This document shows positions 24,905 to 34,821 of a stretch of DNA of 64,000 nt, piece by piece (within the stretch, counting starts at the first letter, position 1; the number at the start of each line of letters is the position of its first letter). The DNA comes from Marinobacter subterrani. GTDB taxonomy: Bacteria; Pseudomonadota; Gammaproteobacteria; Pseudomonadales; Oleiphilaceae. The stretch is taken from assembly GCF_001045555.1 (NCBI RefSeq), contig NZ_LFBU01000001.1:186001-250000 (forward strand), given 5' to 3'. The translations under genes and the position numbers were made by a program. The notes under the pieces are model-generated. The model ran no database searches. It saw only the letters and a program-made list of their open reading frames with translations, and was not told the origin of the DNA.

Positions 24905-26278
24905 ATGTCTTCTTTCAACGACTTCGGTTTGTCTTCCGCCATGCGCGCAAATCTTGAACAGTTGGGTTTTGAAAAACCCACGGAGATTCAGGAAAAGGCG
25001 CTGCCACCGGGCCTTTCCGGCAAGGATGTTATTGCCATGGCGAAAACCGGGAGTGGCAAGACGGCTGCGTTTGGTATCAGCCTGATCGAGCGGCTGAACC
25101 CTGGGCTGTTTGCTGTGCAGTCATTGGTTCTGTGCCCCACCCGGGAACTGGCGGATCAGGTGGCCAAGGCGTTGAGGGAGTTGGCCCGGGCCCGGGATAA
25201 CGTCAAGATACTGACCCTGTGCGGGGGGGTGGCTATCGGGCCCCAGATCGGCTCGCTCAGCCACGGCGCGCATATTGTTGTGGGTACGCCGGGCCGCATC
25301 CAGGATCATCTGCACAAGGAGACCCTTTCGCTCGCTCGCCTGAAAACCGTGGTTCTTGATGAGGCAGACCGGATGCTGGATATGGGGTTTCAGGAGGCCA
25401 TGGAGGACATCCTGTCGAAGACTCCGTCTTTCCGCCAGACCCTGATGTTCTCGGCAACCTGGCCTGCGCCGATACGTGAACTCAGCAAGCAATACCAGAA
25501 AGACCCGGTGGATGTGCGGGCAGAAGCCACGGGCGAAAACCCGGATATTGAAGAGCTGTTCTACGAGGTGTCGCCCCAACTCAAGATGGATGCCGTAGTG
25601 GCACTGCTCTCTGCAAGGCAGCCTGAATCCTGCATTGTCTTCTGTACCACCAAGCAGCAGTGTGACGAGATGGCGGGTGATCTGGGGGGGCGCGGGTTTT
25701 CCGCGCTGGCGTTACATGGTGATCTGGATCAAAAGGATCGGGACAGTGTGCTGGTACGTTTTGGTAATCAAAGCTGTTCGATTCTGGTTGCCACGGATGT
25801 CGCCGCCCGCGGCCTGGATATCAAGTCGCTGCCCCTTGTTATTAATGCGGAGCCAGCCCGAGACCCCGAGGTGCATACGCACCGCATCGGTCGTACCGGG
25901 CGGGCAGGGGAGCAGGGCCACGCGGTAACCTTCTGCACGCCGGCCCAGGGGCACAAGGTCAGCCGGCTTGAATCCGAGCGGGGGCGCAGCGTCGTTTGGG
26001 GAGATACAGAATCGCTTATGGCCACCCCCGTAAAACCGGTGGTTCCGGCCATGCGAACACTGTGCATTGCCGGCGGCCGCAAAGACAAAATACGCCCGGG
26101 TGATGTGCTGGGCGCGTTAACCGGAGAGGCCGGCATTCCCGGAAGTGCGGTTGGCAAGATTGACCTGTTTGATCATCAGTGTTTTGTGGCTGTTGAAAAG
26201 TCACAGGCGGCTAGGGCTTTGTCGAGGCTGGAAAGCGGCAGGGTCAAAGGCCGGAAAATACGCGTGCGGTATGCCTGA
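24905..26278 (+). CDS. dbpA: ATP-dependent RNA helicase DbpA
   Basis: 457 residues from MSSFNDFGLSSAMRANLEQLGFEKPTEIQ (Q motif). DEAD-box motifs appear in order: AKTGSGKTAAFG, PTRELADQ, TPGRIQDH, DEADRMLDMGF, SAT, and in domain 2 HRIGRTGRAG. The C-terminal 75 residues (MRTLCIAGGRKDKIRPGDVLGALTG...GRKIRVRYA) are the DbpA RNA-recognition domain, which binds hairpin 92 of 23S rRNA. It remodels the large subunit during assembly. ATG 24905 is preferred over an upstream in-frame start because it gives the normal family N-terminus. Confidence 0.95.
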   Translation: MSSFNDFGLSSAMRANLEQLGFEKPTEIQEKALPPGLSGKDVIAMAKTGSGKTAAFGISLIERLNPGLFAVQSLVLCPTRELADQVAKALRELARARDNVKILTLCGGVAIGPQIGSLSHGAHIVVGTPGRIQDHLHKETLSLARLKTVVLDEADRMLDMGFQEAMEDILSKTPSFRQTLMFSATWPAPIRELSKQYQKDPVDVRAEATGENPDIEELFYEVSPQLKMDAVVALLSARQPESCIVFCTTKQQCDEMAGDLGGRGFSALALHGDLDQKDRDSVLVRFGNQSCSILVATDVAARGLDIKSLPLVINAEPARDPEVHTHRIGRTGRAGEQGHAVTFCTPAQGHKVSRLESERGRSVVWGDTESLMATPVKPVVPAMRTLCIAGGRKDKIRPGDVLGALTGEAGIPGSAVGKIDLFDHQCFVAVEKSQAARALSRLESGRVKGRKIRVRYA

Positions 26279-26426
26279 ATAGGGTTTTATGCCGCAGTCG
26301 GGGCGTTTGCGATCCCGGGCAAGAGCTTCGGAAACTCCTTATGGCAATCTTTATTCAGGTTGCCCGGGGCCATTGAAAACGGTAAATTACGCAAGATTTT
26401 GCCGCCCAAATTGTGCCGGAAAAGCG

Positions 26427-26442
26427 TTAGACTTTAGTCTAA
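26427..26442. promoter_or_regulatory. Perfect 16-bp palindrome upstream of oadG
   Basis: TTAGACTTTAGTCTAA lies about 60 bp before the oadG start in the 223-bp gap after dbpA. Its location suggests an operator for the oad operon. No regulator is identifiable from the sequence. Confidence 0.35.
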
Positions 26443-26501
26443 GTGGTCAGTCCGGGCAATGTTTTTGGGGAAACATAAATCAATACAGGTAGCTGTTCGA
26501 T

Positions 26502-26750
26502 ATGAATGACCTGATGTCACAAGCCATCGATCTGATGATTGCCGGGATGGGGTTCGTGTTCGTGTTTCTGATCATTCTGGTCTTTGCGACACAAATCATG
26601 TCCAAGCTCATAGGACGGTTTGCGCCAGAGCCGGTAACCCCAAAAAAAGCGCCACGTGCCAAGCCTAAGGCGCCGGCGTCGGTTGATCCCGACACGGCAG
26701 AGGCCATCAAAAAGGCGATTGCCAAGTTCCGGTCACGCCACAAGAAGTGA
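26502..26750 (+). CDS. oadG: Oxaloacetate decarboxylase gamma subunit
   Basis: 82 residues: one N-terminal membrane helix ([23 protein letters not shown], about residues 11-33), then a Pro/Ala/Lys-rich linker and a basic C-terminus. This is the usual OadG shape. The gamma subunit anchors the alpha subunit to the membrane beta subunit and helps assembly (Zn-binding in some species). It is first in the oadGAB operon, 40 bp before oadA. Confidence 0.9.
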   Translation: MNDLMSQAIDLMIAGMGFVFVFLIILVFATQIMSKLIGRFAPEPVTPKKAPRAKPKAPASVDPDTAEAIKKAIAKFRSRHKK

Positions 26751-26790
26751 CACGACAAAAGACAGAACCTTTAAACAGAAGGCTGACACG

Positions 26791-28581
26791 ATGACTGACA
26801 CAAAGAAGCCGCTCGGGATTACGGACGTTATTCTGCGCGACGCCCACCAATCCCTCCTTGCCACCCGCATGCGGCTTGACGACATGCTGCCCATTGCCGA
26901 GAAACTCGACAAGGTCGGCTTCTGGTCTCTGGAATCCTGGGGCGGAGCTACCTTTGATTCCTGCATTCGCTATCTGGGCGAAGATCCCTGGGAGCGAATC
27001 CGCGAGCTTAAAAAAGCCATGCCCAACACCCAGCAGCAGATGCTTCTGCGGGGTCAGAACCTGTTGGGTTACCGGCATTACGCGGACGATGTAGTGGACC
27101 GATTCTGTGAGCGTGCCGCCGAGAATGGCGTGGACGTGTTCCGTATTTTCGATGCGATGAATGACCCCCGTAATCTGGACCGCGCTATCAAGGCTGTTCG
27201 CAAGACCGGTAAGCATGCCCAGGGCACTATTGCCTACACTACCAGCCCTGTCCACACCATCGAGATGTGGGTAGAGCTGGCGAAAGAAGTGGCCGACATG
27301 GGGGCGGACTCCATCGCGATCAAGGACATGGCGGGCATCCTCAAGCCTTACGTGGCCTATGATCTGGTCAGCCGTCTAAAGAAAGAATTACATATTCCGA
27401 TCCACATGCAGTGTCACGCAACGACTGGTATGTCGACCGCTACCGCTATCAAGGCAGCGGAGGCCGGTATCGATAACGTGGATACGGCCATCTCGTCAAT
27501 GAGCATGACCTACGGTCATTCGCCCACTGAAGCGGTGGTTGCGATCCTTGAAGGTACTGACCGTGACACAGGCCTGGACCTGAACCTGCTAGAAGAGATC
27601 GCCAGCTACTTCCGCCAGGTGCGTAAGAAGTACGCGAAGTTTGAGGGCAGCCTCCGCGGTACCGATTCCCGCATCCTGATTGCCCAGGTGCCAGGTGGCA
27701 TGCTGACCAACATGGAAAACCAGCTTCGCGAGCAGAACGCCAGCGACAAGTTTGACCAGGTTCTGGACGAGATTCCCAAGGTTCGTGAAGACCTGGGCTT
27801 CATCCCTCTGGTCACTCCGACCTCCCAGATCGTAGGTACCCAGGCGGTACTGAACGTTCTTACGGGTGAGCGCTACAAGTCCATCTCCAAAGAAACCTCT
27901 GCGATCCTCAAAGGTGAGTACGGTGCTGCGCCGGCTGCGATGAACAAGGAATTGCAGGAGCGTGTTCTGAATGGAAAAGAGCCTGTTACCTGCCGTCCGG
28001 CTGATCTGATTGAACCGGAAATGGACAAGCTGACCGACGAGCTCAAGAAGCTGGCCGATGAGAAAGGCATCAAGCTGGCGGAAAACACCGTAGATGATGT
28101 GCTGACTTACGCCCTGTTCCCGCAGATTGGTCTGAAGTTTCTGGAGAATCGCGGTAATCCGGATGCGTTTGAGCCGGTACCGACCGCCGAATCTGCTGCA
28201 CCAGCCAAGAAGGCCGACGGGCCCGAAACCTACACCGTTGAGGTAAACGGCAAGAAGTTTGTGGTTGCTGTTTCCGAAGGCGGCGAGATTGCCCAGATCC
28301 AGGGTGAGGGCAGCGCAGCGTCTTCCCCGGCGGCCTCTTCTCCCACACCGGCTCCTGCGGTTGGTGAAGGTGAGCCGGTGGTTGCGCCTCTGGGTGGCAA
28401 CATCTTCAAGGTTCTGGTCTCTGCGGGGGACACCGTGGAAGATGGCGATGTGCTGGTCATTCTCGAGGCCATGAAAATGGAAACCGAGATCCGCGCACAC
28501 AAGGCCGGTACTATCGGCGAAGTCTTCATCAAGGTCGGTGATGCCGTTTCCCCTGATGATGAAATGCTGACAATCGCATAA
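26791..28581 (+). CDS. oadA: Oxaloacetate decarboxylase alpha subunit (biotin carboxyltransferase)
   Basis: 596 residues from [28 protein letters not shown]. The N-terminal carboxyltransferase TIM barrel carries the metal/substrate motifs [19 protein letters not shown] and [10 protein letters not shown]. The middle is the conserved PYC/OadA domain. An Ala/Pro linker then leads to a biotinyl domain with the lysine in EAMKMETEI (near residue 560). It transfers the carboxyl of oxaloacetate to biotin; OadB then releases CO2 and pumps Na+. An upstream in-frame extension overlaps oadG and is rejected. Confidence 0.96.
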   Translation: MTDTKKPLGITDVILRDAHQSLLATRMRLDDMLPIAEKLDKVGFWSLESWGGATFDSCIRYLGEDPWERIRELKKAMPNTQQQMLLRGQNLLGYRHYADDVVDRFCERAAENGVDVFRIFDAMNDPRNLDRAIKAVRKTGKHAQGTIAYTTSPVHTIEMWVELAKEVADMGADSIAIKDMAGILKPYVAYDLVSRLKKELHIPIHMQCHATTGMSTATAIKAAEAGIDNVDTAISSMSMTYGHSPTEAVVAILEGTDRDTGLDLNLLEEIASYFRQVRKKYAKFEGSLRGTDSRILIAQVPGGMLTNMENQLREQNASDKFDQVLDEIPKVREDLGFIPLVTPTSQIVGTQAVLNVLTGERYKSISKETSAILKGEYGAAPAAMNKELQERVLNGKEPVTCRPADLIEPEMDKLTDELKKLADEKGIKLAENTVDDVLTYALFPQIGLKFLENRGNPDAFEPVPTAESAAPAKKADGPETYTVEVNGKKFVVAVSEGGEIAQIQGEGSAASSPAASSPTPAPAVGEGEPVVAPLGGNIFKVLVSAGDTVEDGDVLVILEAMKMETEIRAHKAGTIGEVFIKVGDAVSPDDEMLTIA

Positions 28582-28594
28582 GGGCCAGCATTCC

Positions 28595-29917
28595 ATGGAT
28601 AAATTATTGACGCTCTGGACAGGCAGTGGCCTGTTCAATATGACAGCGGGCCAGGCAGTGATGATCGCGGTCGGTCTGCTTCTTCTGTACCTTGCGATTC
28701 GCAAGGGGTTTGAGCCTCTGCTGCTGGTGCCGATTGGTTTCGGTGGCATTCTGGCGAATATTCCGGAGGCAGGGCTGGCCCTGTCTGCGGCAGAAAATGC
28801 CATTCATTTTGCCAAGCCTGAAGTATTGGCAGCGTTGGCGGGAATTCTGGATGTGTCATACCAGGCCGGCCAGGCAGTGACGCCGGAAGTTGTGGAGGTG
28901 TTCAAGCATGCCTATAAGGAAGCCAGTACTGGCGAGGTTTCAACGGCGATTGCCGCGGCCCAGGACTTTGGTTACACCAATGGCATGATGTACAACTTCT
29001 ATCAGGTTGTGATCGGCAGCACCGTAGGGCCGCTGGTTATCTTCATGGGCGTTGGTGCCATGACCGACTTTGGTCCACTGCTGGCCAACCCCAAGACCAT
29101 GCTGCTGGGTGCCGCGGCGCAGTTCGGTATCTTCGGAACCGTGCTGGGTGCGGCCCTGCTGGACTGGACCGGGATTCTGGATTTCACCATGCTTGAAGCG
29201 GCGGCCATTGGCATCATTGGTGGCGCGGATGGCCCCACTTCGATTTATGTGGCCAGCGTACTGGCGCCTCAACTGCTTGGTGCGATTGCGGTCTCTGCCT
29301 ATGCCTACATGGCGATGGTGCCGATGATCCAGCCGCCGATCATGAGAGCCCTGACGACACCGGAAGAGCGCAAAATCAAGATGTCCCAGTTGCGCCCGGT
29401 GAGCAAACTGGAAAAGATTGTATTCCCGATCGTTGTTCTGATCGCGGTTGCACTTTTCCTGCCGGATGCCGCCCCGCTTCTGGGTATGTTCTGCTTTGGT
29501 AACCTGATGCGCGAGTGTGGTGTGGTCGAGCGCCTGAGTGATACCTCGCAGAACGCCCTGATCAATATTGTCACCATTTTCCTGGGGCTCTCGGTGGGGT
29601 CCAAGCTGATGGCTGACAAGTTCCTGGATGCCCAGACTCTGGGTATTCTGGCACTGGGTATCATCGCCTTTGGTATCGGCACCGCCTGTGGTGTGCTGAT
29701 GGCGAAACTGATGAACAAGTTCACCAAGGAACCCATCAACCCGCTCATCGGTTCCGCCGGGGTATCCGCGGTGCCGATGGCAGCGCGAGTATCCAACAAG
29801 GTTGGCCTGGAAGCCAATCCGCACAACTTCCTGCTGATGCACGCCATGGGCCCGAACGTGGCTGGTGTTATTGGTTCGGCGGTGGCTGCCGGTGTGATGA
29901 TCAAGCTTTTGGGCTGA
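28595..29917 (+). CDS. oadB: Oxaloacetate decarboxylase beta subunit, Na+ pump
   Basis: 440 residues, strongly hydrophobic with many membrane segments. The conserved signature [27 protein letters not shown] (near residue 160) and [28 protein letters not shown] are hallmarks of OadB. These contain the Asp and Asn/Ser residues needed for Na+ transport and carboxybiotin decarboxylation. It is last in the operon and followed by a strong terminator. Confidence 0.96.
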   Translation: MDKLLTLWTGSGLFNMTAGQAVMIAVGLLLLYLAIRKGFEPLLLVPIGFGGILANIPEAGLALSAAENAIHFAKPEVLAALAGILDVSYQAGQAVTPEVVEVFKHAYKEASTGEVSTAIAAAQDFGYTNGMMYNFYQVVIGSTVGPLVIFMGVGAMTDFGPLLANPKTMLLGAAAQFGIFGTVLGAALLDWTGILDFTMLEAAAIGIIGGADGPTSIYVASVLAPQLLGAIAVSAYAYMAMVPMIQPPIMRALTTPEERKIKMSQLRPVSKLEKIVFPIVVLIAVALFLPDAAPLLGMFCFGNLMRECGVVERLSDTSQNALINIVTIFLGLSVGSKLMADKFLDAQTLGILALGIIAFGIGTACGVLMAKLMNKFTKEPINPLIGSAGVSAVPMAARVSNKVGLEANPHNFLLMHAMGPNVAGVIGSAVAAGVMIKLLG

Positions 29918-29936
29918 TAGTCTTGCCGCAGTACCA

Positions 29937-29966
29937 AAAACCCCGCCTTGGTGCGGGGTTTTCTTA
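29937..29966 (+). terminator. Rho-independent terminator after oadB
   Basis: The stem AACCCCGC / GCGGGGTT with a short loop is followed by a T-rich run (TTTTCTTATTTTT), starting about 20 bp after the oadB stop. Confidence 0.88.
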
Positions 29967-29998
29967 TTTTTGCAGACTGCGAATTTTGGTGCTGGCAC

Positions 29999-30182
29999 CA
30001 TTGCGAAGGCCCCTTCCAGGAAACGCTACAAGCACCCCTGCGGGGTCCAGCCTGCAATCACAGATTGCAGTCGTTCGGCTGTCGCATGAAGCTTCGCTTC
30101 ATCAACGCTCGGCCTCACCCATGTGCGCTTGACTCCGGCCGTCCATGGCCGGAGACATTCCTGGAAAGGGCCTCCGCAATGG
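29999..30182. repeat. Intergenic element with ~25-bp terminal inverted repeats and inner palindromes
   Basis: The first 25 bases (from 29999) and the last 25 (to about 30182) are reverse complements with only two mismatches. Inside are several short dyads: around GCAATCACAGATTGC (30055-30069), ATGAAGCTTCGCTTCAT (about 30088) and TCCGGCCGTCCATGGCCGGA (about 30135). There is no coding potential. It looks like a non-coding structured repeat or MITE-like unit. Confidence 0.55.
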
Positions 30183-30218
30183 CGCTTCGAACTCTACAGT
30201 TGCCCTTCAATGCTCCCC

Positions 30219-30252
30219 GTAGGTCGGATTAGGCAAAGCCGTAATCCGACAG
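30219..30252. repeat. Hairpin-forming intergenic repeat unit
   Basis: GTCGGATTA and TAATCCGAC form a perfect stem around GGCAAAGCCG. This type of GTAGGTCGGATTAG...CGTAATCCGAC unit recurs between genes in many gammaproteobacteria. It lies just after the dnaE2 stop (minus strand) and could act as its terminator. Confidence 0.5.
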
Positions 30253-30274
30253 ACTTGATCTGCAAGTTGCAGAC

Positions 30275-33200
30275 TTAATGAAAATTCCGGGAATGCACCG
30301 GTAACGACTGAATCAGATGGCTAAGGTCTGAAAGCCTCCCTGCCATCACATGCACGATATCCCCCTGGCGCTCCAGAACCCCCTTCACATGCAACAAGCG
30401 GGCGGTCAACAACGGCTTCCGCTGCCGCCGTGCCGTTTCCAGCCACACCACCACATTCACATTGCCGGTCTCGTCCTCGAGAGTGACGAAGGTAACCCCA
30501 GAGGCGGAGCTGGGGCGTTGGCGGCCGGTAACGAGCCCGGCGACCTGAACCGGGATGCCGGCTTTGGTGGTTTTCAGCTGTTCGGAACTCAAGCAGAACT
30601 TCAGGTGGCCCTGTTCCCGAAGTAGCGCCAGAGGGTGGCGCTGGAGGGTTAAGCCCTGGCTGGCATAGTCGGCGAGGACGTTCTGGCCTTCGGACGGTTC
30701 TGGTAGTTGGTGACAATACTCTGGCTGGTAGTCGACGGTGGTTTCTTCGGCAAACAGTTCGATGGGCTGCTCGTAGTCGAGCAACTGCCAATAGGCCTGG
30801 TGGCGATTGGCGGTGAAAGCCGGCATGGCGTTGGCACCGGCGAGCAGTTCCATCTCCCGCTGGCTCACGGCGGCCAGGCGGCGAAGTTCGCTGGCGGCTC
30901 GGTAGCCGTTGGCTGGCCGGTTCTGGTGGATGCGTTCGGCACCATTAACGGACAAACCCTGGATGATGCGCAGGCCCAGGCGCAGGTGGCGTTCCTCGCC
31001 TTCCAGGGTGTGGTCCCACTGGCTGGTATTCACATCCGGCGGAAGCACGTTAACGCTATGGCGCCGGGCGTCCTGCACCAGTTGGGAAGGCGAGTAGAAT
31101 CCCATGGGCTGGCTGTTGAGCAGGGCGCAATAAAAGGCGGCCGGGTAATGCCGTTTGATCCAGGCCGAGACGTACACCAGCAGGGCAAAGCTGGCAGCGT
31201 GGGATTCCGGGAAGCCGTAGCCGCCGAAACCACAGATCTGCTGATACAGCCGCTCGGCAAAATCGGCATCGTGACCGCGTTCGAGCATGCCGGTGATCAG
31301 CTTCTCCCGGAACGGGGTCAGGTCGCCATGGGATTTCCAGGCTGCCATGGCCCGCCGCAGCTGGTCGGCTTCGCCGGCGGAAAAACCGGCGGCCACCATG
31401 GCCAGCTTGATCACCTGTTCCTGGAAGATCGGCACGCCCAGGGTGCGTTCGAGGACTTTTCGTACAGCATCATTGGGGTAGTCCACCGGCTCAAGGCCAT
31501 GTTTCCGGCGCAGGTACGGGTGCACCATGTCGCCCTGGATGGGGCCAGGGCGCACAATGGCGACTTCAATCACCAGATCGTAATAGGTTTCCGGTTTCAG
31601 GCGCGGGAGCATGTTGATCTGGGCCCGGGATTCCACCTGGAACACGCCGATGCTGTCGCCTTTCTGAAGCATGGCGTAGGTGGCCCGATCTTCCTGGGGA
31701 ACATCCTGTATCCGGAAGGGTTGGCCCTTTTCGTCGCTGATCAGTTCCAGCGCCTTGCGGATGGCCGACAGCATACCGAGGGCCAGCACATCCACTTTCA
31801 TCAGGCCCAGGCTTTCCAGGTCGTCCTTGTCCCACTGGATCACGGTTCGGTCGGCCATGGCGGCGTTTTCCACCGGCACCAGCTCGGCCAGTGGCCCGGC
31901 GCTGATGACAAAGCCGCCCACGTGCTGGGACAGGTGCCGGGGGAAGCCCAGCAATGTATTGACCAGGGTGAAGAACTGGTCGGCCACCTGGGGGTTGCGG
32001 GTGATTTTCTTGTCCAGAATCTGCTGGCGCCAGCTGGTGACCTTGTCCCGCCAGTCGATGCCTTCCAGCAACTGCTCCACCAGGGCCGGGTCAAACCCCA
32101 GGGCTTTGCCGACATCGCGAATGGCGCTCCGGGGCCGGTAACGGATCACGGTGGCGGCCAGAGCAGCGCGCTCACGGCTATAACGCCGGTAGATATACTG
32201 GATAACCTCTTCACGCCGTTCGTGCTCGAAATCCACATCAATATCGGGTGGCTCGTCGCGGTCTTTGGAGATAAAACGCTCGAACAGAAGCTCCACCCGG
32301 GCCGGGTTCACTTCGGTGATGCCCAGGCAATAACAGACGGCAGAATTGGCGGCCGAACCCCGGCCCTGACAGAGAATGCCCCGGCTGCGGGCAAAGTCCA
32401 CGATATCGTGGATGGTGAGGAAGTAATGCTCGTACTTCATCTCCGAGATCAGGCCCAGCTCCTTGCGGATCAGACTCTGTACCTGCAGCGGCGTGCCCTC
32501 CGGATAACGCCGGCGCTCGCCTTCGCGGGTCAGCCGTTTCAGGTAGCCGGCCGGGGTTTCGCCTTCCGGCACCAGGTCCGGTGGGTATTCATAGCGCAGG
32601 CTCCCGGGCTCGAAGGTGCATTGCCGGGCAATATTAAGTGTTTCATTCAGCCAGGCCCCCGGAAACAGCCGTTGCAAAACAGGCAGGGGCCGCAGGTATC
32701 GCTCTCCATTCTGGAACAGACAGTGGCCGGCATTTTCCAGATTGGTGTGGTTGCGCAGGGCGGTGAGCACATCCTGCAGGGGCTGGCGCTCCCGGCTGTG
32801 CATGTGCACCTCGCCCACGGCAGCAACGGGAAGGCGCAGCTGGTCAGCCAGCCAGCGTATCCGCGCTAGCCGCTGCTCCTCGCCGGATTCCAGGGTGCGG
32901 GCTGCGGCAATCCAGATCCTTGGGTCAAACAGGCGGGCCAGCCACTCGCCGCAGGCCAGGGCCTGATCGGAGTCCACCTCGGTGGGTGAGGGGGGCAGCC
33001 ACAGGCACAGGCAGTCATCGAGGGTGTGGGTTTCAATATCCCGGTAGAACAGCTGGTACTGGCCTTTCTCGGCCCGGCGACGACCAGTGGTGATCAGCTG
33101 GCAAAGCTGGCCATAGCCCTTGCGCGTGCGGGCCAGAAGGATAAAACGGGGCGGGGTTGTGCCGACTGGCGCATCCGACAGCTCAAACCAGCTGCCGGTA

Positions 33201-33394
33201 ATGAGTTTGACCGGGCTGTCTGCCAGCGCCGCCCAGGCCCTGGGAATGCCGGCAACGGAGCAGGCATCGGTGATGGCCAGGGCGGTGTAGCCCAGCTCGT
33301 GCGCCCGCTCAGCCAACTCGTGAGGATGAGAGGCGCCGGTCAGGAAGGTGAAATTGCTGAAGCAGAACAGCTCCGCATACTGCTGCCCGGACAT
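30275..33394 (-). CDS. dnaE2: Error-prone DNA polymerase DnaE2 (ImuC)
   Basis: 1039 residues from MSGQQYAELFCFSNFTFLTGASHPHELAERAHELGYTALAITDACSVAGI. The PHP domain has the degenerate residues typical of DnaE2, not the intact metal-binding set of DnaE1. The palm carries PDIDVDFEHERREEV with the catalytic aspartates. An OB-fold domain lies at the C-terminus (VAGLVTGRQRPSSASGVTFVTLEDETGNVNVVVW). It performs mutagenic translesion synthesis with ImuA and ImuB. The start at 33394 overlaps the imuB stop, so the two are translationally coupled. Confidence 0.95.
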   Translation of the reverse strand: MSGQQYAELFCFSNFTFLTGASHPHELAERAHELGYTALAITDACSVAGIPRAWAALADSPVKLITGSWFELSDAPVGTTPPRFILLARTRKGYGQLCQLITTGRRRAEKGQYQLFYRDIETHTLDDCLCLWLPPSPTEVDSDQALACGEWLARLFDPRIWIAAARTLESGEEQRLARIRWLADQLRLPVAAVGEVHMHSRERQPLQDVLTALRNHTNLENAGHCLFQNGERYLRPLPVLQRLFPGAWLNETLNIARQCTFEPGSLRYEYPPDLVPEGETPAGYLKRLTREGERRRYPEGTPLQVQSLIRKELGLISEMKYEHYFLTIHDIVDFARSRGILCQGRGSAANSAVCYCLGITEVNPARVELLFERFISKDRDEPPDIDVDFEHERREEVIQYIYRRYSRERAALAATVIRYRPRSAIRDVGKALGFDPALVEQLLEGIDWRDKVTSWRQQILDKKITRNPQVADQFFTLVNTLLGFPRHLSQHVGGFVISAGPLAELVPVENAAMADRTVIQWDKDDLESLGLMKVDVLALGMLSAIRKALELISDEKGQPFRIQDVPQEDRATYAMLQKGDSIGVFQVESRAQINMLPRLKPETYYDLVIEVAIVRPGPIQGDMVHPYLRRKHGLEPVDYPNDAVRKVLERTLGVPIFQEQVIKLAMVAAGFSAGEADQLRRAMAAWKSHGDLTPFREKLITGMLERGHDADFAERLYQQICGFGGYGFPESHAASFALLVYVSAWIKRHYPAAFYCALLNSQPMGFYSPSQLVQDARRHSVNVLPPDVNTSQWDHTLEGEERHLRLGLRIIQGLSVNGAERIHQNRPANGYRAASELRRLAAVSQREMELLAGANAMPAFTANRHQAYWQLLDYEQPIELFAEETTVDYQPEYCHQLPEPSEGQNVLADYASQGLTLQRHPLALLREQGHLKFCLSSEQLKTTKAGIPVQVAGLVTGRQRPSSASGVTFVTLEDETGNVNVVVWLETARRQRKPLLTARLLHVKGVLERQGDIVHVMAGRLSDLSHLIQSLPVHSRNFH

Positions 33395-34812
33395 CAGCCG
33401 AACCACCCATGCACAAACCAGCCTTCCCGGGCATCCCGGAAGACCCAGGCCAGCTGGCCGCTGTTCAATTGGGCAATGTAATAATCCCGATGCACGCGCT
33501 GGCCATCCCACCAGCCACCGCTAATGCGCTCTGGCCCGGAAAACCAGGCAACTGGCGCTTCAGTCAGTGGTTGCGGACCTTTCAACAACCAGAGCGGCCG
33601 CCTGGGCAGTTCTGCCGCCGGTATTAGCGGCGTTCCGGTTTTACGCAGAACTTCCGAAGCAGACCAGGCCCGTTCCGGGCGGTGATCGGCCTGGGGGGAA
33701 AGCTGCCTGAGGGCCTGATCGCCAAGACGCGCCTGCAACCGGCTGATCAGGGTATGCCAGGCTTCATTCAGATCCTGTGTTTCACCCAGCAGATCCAGCC
33801 CGGAGGGTGCTTCACGGGAAAGGAAGCGCTTCACCAGCAGAACCATGGAGATAACCGGCGCGCTCAGGGAATGCTGCTCCAGCCGCAGGCGAATCAGATT
33901 GAGGAAGTTATCGGCCCGGTGCTCCGGCCCGGACGTGCGGATCTGTAGCCGGGTTGGCTCTGCATGCCGGTGCCTCAGAACCAGCCGCAGACTGTCGGTA
34001 TCCTGCTGGCGCCAGCACAGATCCTCTTCCAGTTCGGCAAGCATGCGCTGGAGCGGAAACAGCAGCCCCTGGGTATGCTCGATCTCCTGCACAAAATCCG
34101 CCTGTTGCCGGAACGAGTGGGGCGGCTGCCAGGGCGTGCGGGGATCTGGCCGGGTGCCCTGGATTTTCTGGATGTAAGCCAGCAGTTCCGGAGACAGGCG
34201 CCGGGCCAGTTCCCCGGGCGGTAAATCAAACACCTCCCCCAGAGTGTTCAGCCCCAGGCGCTTTAGCCGGGTACAGGCCTTGTCGTTGAATTCCGCTGCC
34301 AGCAGAGGCATCTGGCTCAGAGTCCGCAGAATATGGCCTTTATCCGCCGTGCATTCTCCTTTGCCGGCCCGGGCAATCAGCCGGGCGGCCAAGGGGGTAT
34401 AGCCAATACCGATCCAGGCATTCAACTGGCGTTCATTCAGCCCCTGCTCCATGGTTTGCCAAACGGCGGGCAGACCGCCATAGAGCTTCTGCAGGCTGCC
34501 AATCTCGGCCAGCAGGCCATCGGGCGGCACCAATACAATATGGGCGGCATAGCGGTATAGCCAGCGGGCCTGATCTTCCAGAATCCTGGCTTCCTGGGTT
34601 TCATCGGCACGCACCATGCCCAGATCCGGCGCCAGACTGATGGCAGTCTTCAGGCGCATGCCGCTACGAATACCCTGGCTCCTGGCCTCAGGGCAGGCCT
34701 GAATCACCTTCTGGCCAGAGCCTTCAACCACCACCAGGGCGCCCTGATCTTCACGGGTGCGGCGAATATGGTCCAGCACCAGGTGCGGGAAATGCAGATA
34801 AAGCCAGAGCAT
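33394..34812 (-). CDS. imuB: ImuB, inactive Y-family polymerase-like mutasome protein
   Basis: 472 residues with the Y-family fold (ARSQGIRSGMRLKTAISLAPDL; CTRLKRLGLNTLGEVFDLPPGELARRL). The active-site acidic residues of true Y-family polymerases are missing: the N-terminal strand reads LWLYLHFPHLVLD instead of a DMDAFFA-type motif. ImuB acts as a hub joining DnaE2, ImuA and the beta clamp. It is the middle gene of the operon, ten bases from imuA. Confidence 0.93.
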   Translation of the reverse strand: MLWLYLHFPHLVLDHIRRTREDQGALVVVEGSGQKVIQACPEARSQGIRSGMRLKTAISLAPDLGMVRADETQEARILEDQARWLYRYAAHIVLVPPDGLLAEIGSLQKLYGGLPAVWQTMEQGLNERQLNAWIGIGYTPLAARLIARAGKGECTADKGHILRTLSQMPLLAAEFNDKACTRLKRLGLNTLGEVFDLPPGELARRLSPELLAYIQKIQGTRPDPRTPWQPPHSFRQQADFVQEIEHTQGLLFPLQRMLAELEEDLCWRQQDTDSLRLVLRHRHAEPTRLQIRTSGPEHRADNFLNLIRLRLEQHSLSAPVISMVLLVKRFLSREAPSGLDLLGETQDLNEAWHTLISRLQARLGDQALRQLSPQADHRPERAWSASEVLRKTGTPLIPAAELPRRPLWLLKGPQPLTEAPVAWFSGPERISGGWWDGQRVHRDYYIAQLNSGQLAWVFRDAREGWFVHGWFG

Positions 34813-34821
34813 GGAGCGTTA

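Noticed and set aside
27589..28803. 404-codon minus-strand frame over oadA
   Set aside because: Shadow of the conserved oadA gene; composition is atypical (Arg/Gly/Gln-rich) and there is no ribosome site.
28940..30001. 353-codon minus-strand frame over oadB
   Set aside because: Antisense to the highly conserved oadB membrane gene; translation is His/Arg/Asn-rich and unlike any family.
30707..32869. 720-codon plus-strand open frame
   Set aside because: Antisense shadow of dnaE2, which has unmistakable polymerase motifs on the other strand.
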